From Bacteroides pyogenes DSM 20611 = JCM 6294 (GTDB lineage: Bacteria; Bacteroidota; Bacteroidia; Bacteroidales; Bacteroidaceae), in assembly GCF_000428105.1 (NCBI RefSeq), contig NZ_ATZH01000040.1, positions 1 to 40,240 on the forward strand: a DNA stretch of 40,240 nt, written 5' to 3'. Made by a program: the position numbers and the translations under genes. The notes under the pieces are model-generated. The model was not told the origin of the DNA. It worked only from the letters and a program-made list of their open reading frames with translations, and made no database searches. Below, one piece after another: positions 34,500 through 40,240 of the stretch. Numbering within the stretch: the first letter of the stretch is position 1; every line of letters begins with the position of its first letter.

Positions 34500-35264
34500 T
34501 CATTCTTCCTTTGTCAGCAAACTTTCAAGTTCCTCCGCATTCAGTCTGAGGTAGAATTGCCCCTTATAAGCTACGGAAATGGCTCCGGTTTCTTCAGAAA
34601 CGATAATCGCGTGCGAGTCGGACTGTTGCGAAATACCCATAGCCGCCCGATGCCGCAAGCCAAGATCTTTGGGAATTTCCAAGTCGTGCGATACCGGCAA
34701 GATACATCCCGCCGCTTTAATCCGTTTTTTACTGATAACCATCGCCCCATCATGCAAAGGGCTGTTTTTAAAAAATATATTCTCAATCAGACGCTGGTTC
34801 AATGTCGCGTCAATCTCTTCACCGGTCCGCACCACCTCATCCAAGGGTATGGCATGTTCAATCACAATCAACGCTCCGACTTTTTGCTTGCCCATGCTTA
34901 AACAGGCCATTACTACCGGCATAATGTCACTATGCTTCAAAGCGTCTTTTTTCGCTCCGCTAAAGAAATTTCCCAACGCGCTGAAACGCTGATGAGAACC
35001 TAACGTAAACAGAAAACGGCGTATTTCATCCTGAAACAGGACAATTAAAGCAATAACACCCACATTCATCAAAGTATCGAAAATAGAACCCAGCAACTTC
35101 ATCTCCAATATTTGAGTGACCACCAGCCAAATAAGAATGAGCATGAGAATACCCGTAAAAACTTTGATGGATCCGGACACCTTCATCAGCTTGTATGTAT
35201 AGTACAGCAAAAAAGCTACCAGCAGAATATCAATAAAATCTTTTATGCCAAAATCAAAAAACAT
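34500..35264 (-). CDS. cdaA: Diadenylate cyclase (CdaA type)
   Basis: 254 aa. Three N-terminal membrane segments (residues 10-80) are followed by the DAC domain with the DGA motif (HDGAMVI, residues 171-177) and RHRAAMG (204-210), both needed to make c-di-AMP from two ATP. This is the CdaA/DacA/YbbP layout rather than DisA. c-di-AMP controls potassium balance, turgor and cell-wall state in many bacteria. The usual firmicute neighbours CdaR and GlmM are absent. Here it follows folP by five bases, an arrangement I regard as common in Bacteroidetes, and precedes tldD. Confidence 0.95.
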   Translation of the reverse strand: MFFDFGIKDFIDILLVAFLLYYTYKLMKVSGSIKVFTGILMLILIWLVVTQILEMKLLGSIFDTLMNVGVIALIVLFQDEIRRFLFTLGSHQRFSALGNFFSGAKKDALKHSDIMPVVMACLSMGKQKVGALIVIEHAIPLDEVVRTGEEIDATLNQRLIENIFFKNSPLHDGAMVISKKRIKAAGCILPVSHDLEIPKDLGLRHRAAMGISQQSDSHAIIVSEETGAISVAYKGQFYLRLNAEELESLLTKEE

Positions 35265-35269
35265 AACGC

Positions 35270-36142
35270 TCAGAGTTTAATCATAGGATTGGTATTTTTT
35301 CTCATAGCCTCGACAATCTTCGCCGTCTCCACAGCTTCCCGCACATCGTGTACCCGAAGGATGTGAGCTCCTTTCATCAGCGCAATCGTGTCGAGCACCG
35401 TAGTTCCGTTCAACGAATCTTGCGGAGTTCCGCCCAGTAACTTATAAATCATCGATTTCCGCGACACGCCGACCAGTATCGGAAGCTCAAAGACACGGAA
35501 TTCTTCGAGATGAGCCATTAGCTCATAATTGTGTTCCAGTGTCTTTCCAAATCCGAATCCCGGATCGAGAATAATGTCTTTTGCTCCCCAATCACGCATT
35601 TGCTGAATTTTACGGGCAAAATACATAAAGATTTCTTTGATGAGATTATCATAGTGAGGTTCTTTCTGCATGTTTTGAGGAGTTCCGAGCATGTGCATCA
35701 TGACATAGGGCACTCCCAAACGGGCTACAGTTTCAAACATACGTTCGTCCATTTCTCCACCCGAAATATCATTTATGATAGCCACTCCATATTCTTTCAC
35801 ACACCACTCGGCAACCTCCGATCGGAAAGTATCCACGGAAACAACCGCTTCGGGATATTCTCGAGTCACAATCTCCAGCCCTGTACGAAGCCTCCGCATC
35901 TCCTCTTCGGCAGATATATGTTCGGCGTTAGGACGGGACGAGTAAGCGCCTATGTCAATAATCGAAGCTCCTTCTTCCATAATTTGCCGTGTTCTGGCAG
36001 CGATATCGGCCTCCGTCTCCGCCCGACATCCGGAATAAAAAGAATCGGGAGTTACATTCAAAATACCCATTACTTGTGGAGACGTCAAATCGAGCAAGCG
36101 GCCATTTACATTAATATAAGTAGGAGATAAAAAATTCATCAT
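35270..36142 (-). CDS. folP: Dihydropteroate synthase
   Basis: 290 aa. It condenses p-aminobenzoate with 6-hydroxymethyl-7,8-dihydropterin pyrophosphate in folate synthesis and is the sulfonamide target. Signatures: VMGILNVTPDSFYSG (residues 24-38), GASIIDIGAYSSRP, VVSVDTFRSEVA, IINDISGG, DIILDPGFGFGKT and VGVSRKSMIYKLLG. All core segments are present with no obvious resistance-type insertion. Two ATG codons start in tandem at 36142. It is the first gene of folP-cdaA-tldD-tldE. A minus-strand -7 box TACATTTG (36169-36176) lies 27 bp upstream. Confidence 0.97.
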   Translation of the reverse strand: MMNFLSPTYINVNGRLLDLTSPQVMGILNVTPDSFYSGCRAETEADIAARTRQIMEEGASIIDIGAYSSRPNAEHISAEEEMRRLRTGLEIVTREYPEAVVSVDTFRSEVAEWCVKEYGVAIINDISGGEMDERMFETVARLGVPYVMMHMLGTPQNMQKEPHYDNLIKEIFMYFARKIQQMRDWGAKDIILDPGFGFGKTLEHNYELMAHLEEFRVFELPILVGVSRKSMIYKLLGGTPQDSLNGTTVLDTIALMKGAHILRVHDVREAVETAKIVEAMRKNTNPMIKL

Positions 36143-36168
36143 CGATTTTATTTCTATTTAGACTGTTG

Positions 36169-36176
36169 CAAATGTA
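36169..36176 (-). promoter_or_regulatory. folP -7 box
   Basis: Minus-strand TACATTTG fits TAnnTTTG. A divergent plus-strand TATATTTG (36222-36229) probably serves the histidine kinase. Neither has an exact TTTG at -33. Confidence 0.45.
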
Positions 36177-36270
36177 GAGAAAAAAAGCAATTATTCACAC
36201 TAAAGATACAAGAAATAAGCGTATATTTGCACACTGTAGAATATATCGACCCATAAACACCCCAAGCCCC

Positions 36271-38277
36271 ATGTTCCGTCTTCTTTTAGGATGTTTTCTT
36301 CTTTTTATTTTTTGCGCGGTTTCTGTAAATGCACAAAAGGAAGCCAAGACATTCAACGTGTCTCCGGAACTCTACGCTTATTATCAGTATTGCCAGGAAC
36401 ATTTGACTCATCCCTCCGTAATGAACATGGCGGATACGTTGTTTCACATGGCCGAAAGATTACAGGATAAGCGAATGCAGGCCGTAGCCCTGTCTACCCA
36501 ACTGGACTATCATTATTACCAATCGTCGGATGAAGACAGCGTGATTTATTACACCAATAAAGTAAAACTCTTTTCAAAGCGAACCCGGCAACCCAAATAT
36601 TACTATTTCGCATGGGGAAACCGGCTGATTCTATACTACCTGAAGACCGGCAGGTCGAACATTGCTCTATACGAAGCCGAAAAGATGCTTAAAGAAGCAC
36701 AGAAGGAAGACAGCAAAATCGGGTTACTGTATTGCTACAATGTCATGTCGCAAATTTATACAATCAAGAAAATGAAAACGATGGCATTCGAGTGGCGGAT
36801 GAAAGAGATAGAGCTGACCGAGAAATACAAGCTCGAGAATTATAACATTACCAATACCTACATTCAATTGGCAGACTACTATGTGGAGCAACACCAACAA
36901 GAGAGAGCGCTTGAAGCGTTGACCAAAGCAAGCGGCTACTCGAATTCGGCAGTTCACAAAGTGTGGTTGCAATTGGCTTACGTAAATTATTACAGCGCGT
37001 TCGGAGAGTTGCAGAAAGCAGGAAAAGTATTGAAAGAATGCAAGAAGATGTTTGAGCAAGATCAAAGACTAAAGTCGCTTAAAAAAGGATTGTATCATAC
37101 AGAGTATATTTATTATCAAAAAACGGGGCAATTTCCCAAAGCGCTGGAGGCTGCCGAAAAACAGAGACTGGAGGAGAGCAATCTGGGCGAACACGTGCAG
37201 AGCGGCAACCACTATCGTTCCAAAGGGGAGATTTACAGCCGGATGGGACATTTTGATACGGCAGTAGATTATTTCAAGAAATATATGGAAGCGGAAGACT
37301 CTCTAAAAACAGCCAACGAGCAGTTGGCAAGCAGCGAATTCGCGACCCTGCTGAATGTAGAGCTTCTGAATGCCGAGAAAAAAGAATTAATGCTTCAGGC
37401 ACAAAAGAAAGAGATACGCACTAAAACGGGCATAGCCGCTTTATTGTCAATCTTATTAGGTATTGTCTTTTTCTTCTTATATCGGGAAAATCGATTGAAC
37501 AGAAGGCTCAAGTCTTCGGAAAGGGAATTGAAACTCAAGAACGAAGAACTCATCGTCTCGCGCGAAGAAGTTCGTAAAGCCAGAGATCGCGCCGAAGCGG
37601 AAAGCAGGATGAAAACAACCTTCATCAAAAGCATGTCGCACGAAATCCGCACGCCGCTCAACTCCATCGTAGGATTCTCCGAAGTGTTGAGCGACCGCTA
37701 TAAAGACGACATGGAAACGGCGGAGTTCGCAGAAATCATAAAAACAAACAGCAAGGTCCTGCTCCGACTGATTACCGATGTGCTTGCCCTATCGGAACTG
37801 GATCAGCACGATAAGCTGCCGACAGACATCAGGACAGACATAAACGCCGCATGCCTGCAAGCGGCAGAAACCGCAAAAACATGCAAGAACAAGGAAGTAT
37901 CCGTATCATTGCAACCACTGAAGGACAACCTGTTTATTCTAAGCAACCCGGAACGCATAACGCAACTATTGTCGGGATTGGTACGGAATGCCGCCAAATT
38001 CACCAAGAGCGGCAATATCAATATCAGCTATGCAGAATTGCCGGAAGCCCAAAAACTGCGGATTTATATTACCGATACCGGAATAGGCATTCCGGAAGAG
38101 GAGCAAGAAGAGGTTTTCGAACGGTTCTATAAAGTCAATCCGTTCTCGCAAGGTACGGGGCTCGGACTGTCTATCTGCCGGAATATCGCCGAGAAGCTGG
38201 GAGGGAGCCTGCAAGTAGACTCATCGTACACGGGCGGATGCAGAATGGTGTTGACGCTTCCGTTGGTATATGCATAG
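36271..38277 (+). CDS. TPR-containing membrane histidine kinase
   Basis: 668 aa. Signal peptide (MFRLLLGCFLLFIFCAVSVNA), a periplasmic stretch of tetratricopeptide-like helices (about residues 30-350, e.g. ALEALTKASGY, YRSKGEIYSRMGHFDTAVDYFKKYM), one membrane segment (about 386-407), a coiled coil, HisKA with the phospho-acceptor H457 in SMSHEIRTPLNSIVGFSE, then HATPase_c with LVRNAAKFTK, ITDTGIGIP and GTGLGLSICRNIAEKLGG. No receiver domain and no adjacent response regulator, so it is an orphan kinase. The signal sensed is unknown; TPR sensors of this layout are common in Bacteroides. It ends 109 bp before murF. Confidence 0.93.
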   Translation: MFRLLLGCFLLFIFCAVSVNAQKEAKTFNVSPELYAYYQYCQEHLTHPSVMNMADTLFHMAERLQDKRMQAVALSTQLDYHYYQSSDEDSVIYYTNKVKLFSKRTRQPKYYYFAWGNRLILYYLKTGRSNIALYEAEKMLKEAQKEDSKIGLLYCYNVMSQIYTIKKMKTMAFEWRMKEIELTEKYKLENYNITNTYIQLADYYVEQHQQERALEALTKASGYSNSAVHKVWLQLAYVNYYSAFGELQKAGKVLKECKKMFEQDQRLKSLKKGLYHTEYIYYQKTGQFPKALEAAEKQRLEESNLGEHVQSGNHYRSKGEIYSRMGHFDTAVDYFKKYMEAEDSLKTANEQLASSEFATLLNVELLNAEKKELMLQAQKKEIRTKTGIAALLSILLGIVFFFLYRENRLNRRLKSSERELKLKNEELIVSREEVRKARDRAEAESRMKTTFIKSMSHEIRTPLNSIVGFSEVLSDRYKDDMETAEFAEIIKTNSKVLLRLITDVLALSELDQHDKLPTDIRTDINAACLQAAETAKTCKNKEVSVSLQPLKDNLFILSNPERITQLLSGLVRNAAKFTKSGNINISYAELPEAQKLRIYITDTGIGIPEEEQEEVFERFYKVNPFSQGTGLGLSICRNIAEKLGGSLQVDSSYTGGCRMVLTLPLVYA

Positions 38278-38353
38278 CACTTTTCTTCTCTCCGACATCG
38301 ACACAGGTAACGTTTTTTGCCGCATACACGGATATTGTTCCGAAAGAATCACC

Positions 38354-38361
38354 TATCTTTG
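38354..38361 (+). promoter_or_regulatory. murF -7 box
   Basis: TATCTTTG fits TAnnTTTG, 25 bp before the murF ATG. No TTTG at the right -33 spacing. An AGG lies just before the ATG. Confidence 0.4.
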
Positions 38362-38386
38362 CCATACTTTTAAAAAGATTCAGGTT

Positions 38387-39772
38387 ATGGAACTTGCTGC
38401 GCTTTATCAAATCTTTCTCAATTGTAAAACGGTGACTACCGACAGCCGCAACTGTCCGGAAGGATCGCTCTTCATCGCCTTGAAAGGCGACTCGTTCGAC
38501 GGCAACGCTTTTGCCGGAAAAGCCTTGCAGGACGGATGTGCTTACGCTGTGGTAGACGAGGCGGAATATGCCTCCGCAGGCGACGAGCGATACATTCTTA
38601 CAGAGAATTGCCTTCAGACCTTGCAACAACTTGCCAACTATCACCGCCGGCAGTTGGGAACACGGATTATCGGCATCACGGGAACCAACGGAAAAACAAC
38701 GACCAAGGAGCTCATAGCCGCCGTTCTTTCGCAGGCTTACAAGGTACTCTACACGCAAGGCAATCTGAACAACCACATCGGAGTTCCTCTCACCCTCTTG
38801 CGGTTGCGCCCCGAACACCAACTGGCTGTGGTGGAGATGGGGGCAAACCATCCGGGAGAGATAAAGCATCTTTGCGAAATTGCCGAGCCCGATTACGGCA
38901 TCATCACCAACGTAGGCAAAGCGCACCTCGAAGGCTTCGGCTCTTTCGAAGGAGTTATCAAAACCAAAGGAGAACTGTACGATTTCCTCCGCAAAAAAAA
39001 TCATCCCACCATCTTTATTCACGAAAACAATCCTTATCTGAAAAAGATGGCGGGCGGTTCGGGCTGTTCTTCGCCCCAAACAAAAAACGGAGTCAAAACA
39101 GACGGAGCGCAACCGTCGGCCCCATTTAACTGCATTCGCTACGGAACCGGAGAGGGACTGTACGTCAACGGAAAGATTACGGCAAACGATCCGTTCCTGA
39201 CGTTTGAATGGGAAGCAGGCGAAAAAAAGACCAAAGAAGGGGAAGCAAACCGGAAACATCGCGTACAGACGCAACTCATAGGCGAATACAACTTTACCAA
39301 TGCCATGGCAGCCATCGCCATCGGCCGATTCTTCGGGGTGGAAGATGAGAAAATAGACCGAGCATTAACCGCATACACCCCACAAAACAACCGGTCGCAA
39401 CTGAAAAAGACAGCGCGCAATACGCTTGTCATCGACGCATACAACGCCAATCCTACCAGCATGATAGCGGCTTTGGAGAATTTCAGGAACATGAAGGCGC
39501 CTCATAAGATGCTTTTGCTGGGCGATATGCGCGAGTTGGGTACGGAAAGCCCGGCGGAACATCAAAAGATTGCCGACTTCATCAGCCTATGCGGTTTTGA
39601 AACCGTATGGCTTGTGGGAGAGCAATTCGCAGCGGCAAGCCATCGGTTCCAAACGTTTGCGGATATACAAGAAGTCATTTCCCGCCTGCAGACGGAACAT
39701 CCGCAAGGACATACCATTCTGATCAAAGGTTCCAACGGAATAAAGCTCGATAAAGCGATAGATTACTTATAA
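38387..39772 (+). CDS. murF: UDP-MurNAc-tripeptide--D-Ala-D-Ala ligase
   Basis: 461 aa from the ATG at 38387. The frame stays open 39 codons upstream, but that part overlaps the kinase gene end and the -7 box and lacks MurF features. It adds D-Ala-D-Ala to UDP-MurNAc-tripeptide, the last cytoplasmic step of the peptidoglycan precursor. Mur ligase signatures: VTTDSRNCPEGSLFIALKG, the ATP loop GITGTNGKTTTKE, LTLLRLRPEHQLAVVEMGANHPGEI, ITNVGKAHLEGFGS, GEYNFTNAMAAIAIG and VIDAYNANPTSM. A low-complexity insert (GCSSPQTKNGVKTDGAQPS) lies in the central domain. Confidence 0.96.
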   Translation: MELAALYQIFLNCKTVTTDSRNCPEGSLFIALKGDSFDGNAFAGKALQDGCAYAVVDEAEYASAGDERYILTENCLQTLQQLANYHRRQLGTRIIGITGTNGKTTTKELIAAVLSQAYKVLYTQGNLNNHIGVPLTLLRLRPEHQLAVVEMGANHPGEIKHLCEIAEPDYGIITNVGKAHLEGFGSFEGVIKTKGELYDFLRKKNHPTIFIHENNPYLKKMAGGSGCSSPQTKNGVKTDGAQPSAPFNCIRYGTGEGLYVNGKITANDPFLTFEWEAGEKKTKEGEANRKHRVQTQLIGEYNFTNAMAAIAIGRFFGVEDEKIDRALTAYTPQNNRSQLKKTARNTLVIDAYNANPTSMIAALENFRNMKAPHKMLLLGDMRELGTESPAEHQKIADFISLCGFETVWLVGEQFAAASHRFQTFADIQEVISRLQTEHPQGHTILIKGSNGIKLDKAIDYL

Positions 39773-39800
39773 AGAATAATCAGGAGATTCCGACGAAGGT

Positions 39801-39911
39801 TTTGTTTCACAAGCATGAAACAAAGTGTTCTTGCCGGTGAAACAAAGTGTTTTTGCTAATGAAACAAAGTGTTTCAACAGCATGAAACAAAATGTTCCTG
39901 CCGGTGAAACC
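39801..39911. repeat. Tandem 22-bp repeats with core TGAAACAAAGTGTT
   Basis: The 14-base core occurs at 39816-39829, 39838-39851, 39860-39873 and, with one change, 39883-39896. A shorter TGAAACC is at 39905. Periods are 22, 22, 23 and 22 bp, with differing linkers (some share TTGCCGG or CTGCCGG). An inverted copy TTTGTTTCA (39801-39809) can pair with the first copy, forming a 9-bp stem that may end murF transcription. Confidence 0.8.
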
Positions 39912-39961
39912 AATCAAACAAAAGGACGATTGCCTGAAAGCTGTGTGGTTTAATGTTTTTA

Positions 39962-40064
39962 GTTGACCACTTTACGGCTTATTTTCAAAGTGGGTTGACT
40001 CAGTTAATACTTATTTTTATTACAAGTTGACGCTCGTTTTTGGCTATTTGCTATTTAGGTTGAC
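39962..40064. repeat. GTTGAC array with 32-33 bp period
   Basis: GTTGAC occurs at 39962, 39994, 40026 and 40059, spaced 32, 32 and 33 bp, with unrelated AT-rich bases between. The last copy is inside the IS terminal repeat TAGGTTGACT. The others are just outside it. The spacing is close to three DNA helical turns, so all copies face the same side. Confidence 0.65.
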
Positions 40065-40065
40065 T
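40056..40065 (+). repeat. IS terminal inverted repeat (transposase 3' side)
   Basis: TAGGTTGACT, the same ten bases as the minus-strand end at 267-276. It marks the outer end of the right-hand IS copy, 120 bp beyond the transposase stop. Confidence 0.6.
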
Positions 40066-40185
40066 TTAAAAAATATCAAACAATAACCAGTAAGAGTATC
40101 TCAGGGTATGATTCCTTTCTTGCCCCTCGACCTGTGGTTGTGTAGGATATTCTTTGTCGGTCAATGCAAAGTTAGTGATATTTTC

Positions 40186-40240
40186 CTAAGCAACAACCTC
40201 TTTGATGGCTTTCTCGCGGTAGCTGATCCATCTTTTTTTT
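40186..40240 (-). CDS. IS transposase C-terminal tail (runs off the right edge)
   Basis: On the minus strand an open frame enters from the right edge and ends at TAG (40186-40188), encoding KKRWISYREKAIKEVVA. This is too short to name a family on its own. The terminal repeat shared with the left-edge element suggests that it is the end of the same kind of transposase (second ORF). Codons begin in a run of eight A at the edge. The 120-bp stretch between the stop and the IS end holds no gene. Confidence 0.45.
   Translation of the reverse strand, partial: KKRWISYREKAIKEVVA

Noticed and set aside
38270..38386. 39-residue N-terminal extension of MurF
   Set aside because: It overlaps the kinase gene end and a -7 box, and MurF homology begins at the ATG at 38387.
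39801..40065. CRISPR-like look of the two repeat arrays
   Set aside because: The repeats are too short (14 and 6 bases), the spacers are 8 or 26 bases, and no cas gene is nearby.

Overview
The window looks like Bacteroides (order Bacteroidales) chromosome; I cannot fix the species. Three things point there. Intergenic regions carry Bacteroidetes sigma-type promoters (-33 TTTG, 19-21 nt, -7 TAnnTTTG). Several families are typical of the group: an ArgF' with the residue expected for N-succinylornithine, a NigD-like lipoprotein and a TPR histidine kinase. Most genes also lack strong Shine-Dalgarno sequences. Nearly all genes are core metabolism or cell-envelope genes. The two outer edges each hold a piece of an insertion sequence (IS) with the same terminal repeat (TAGGTTGACT) and the same orientation, so the window is a core segment bracketed by IS copies or a contig broken at them.

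Layout. 1-276: 5' end of an IS transposase gene. 350-7663 (minus): glycerol operon glpA-glpB-glpC-glpK-glpF plus an outer-membrane beta-barrel gene. 7664-8813: long AT-rich spacer with a consensus minus-strand promoter, a possible 64-aa gene and repeated short palindromes. 8814-12239 (plus): proB-proA-argF' (proline and arginine synthesis). 12458-13816 (plus): PAP2 phosphatase fused to a barrel-like C-terminus. 13863-18993 (minus): PASTA protein, RluD-type pseudouridine synthase, Ddl, acyltransferase, NigD-like lipoprotein, rhodanese. 19140-20059: rpmH (53 aa) and efp, divergent. 20157-21554 (plus): alkaline phosphatase. 21644-24607 (minus): glycosyltransferase, radC, a DUF59 protein and an LpxH-like hydrolase. 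24608-25680: repeat-bearing spacer with a 59-aa Cys-tailed gene. 25681-27944 (minus): pta-ackA. 28138-31164 (plus): lrgA-lrgB, a DUF2156 protein and a GNAT protein. 31511-36142 (minus): folP, cdaA, tldD (Tat-like signal), tldE. 36271-39772 (plus): TPR histidine kinase and murF. 39801-40240: two short-period repeat arrays and the 3' end of an IS.

How it fits together. The glp operon could take glycerol from an outer-membrane pore candidate through GlpF, GlpK and GlpABC to dihydroxyacetone phosphate. pta-ackA makes acetate and ATP and sits divergently from LrgAB, a family linked elsewhere to pyruvate or overflow metabolism. Ddl, MurF, LpxH, the acyltransferase, PAP2 and CdaA touch peptidoglycan, lipid A, phospholipid and c-di-AMP biology. 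No phage, CRISPR array, rRNA or tRNA gene was recognised. The least-explained parts are the 7.7-8.8 kb spacer, the 32-bp phased GTTGAC array beside the right IS, the Tat-signal TldD paired with a leaderless TldE, and the uncharacterised barrel in the glp operon.
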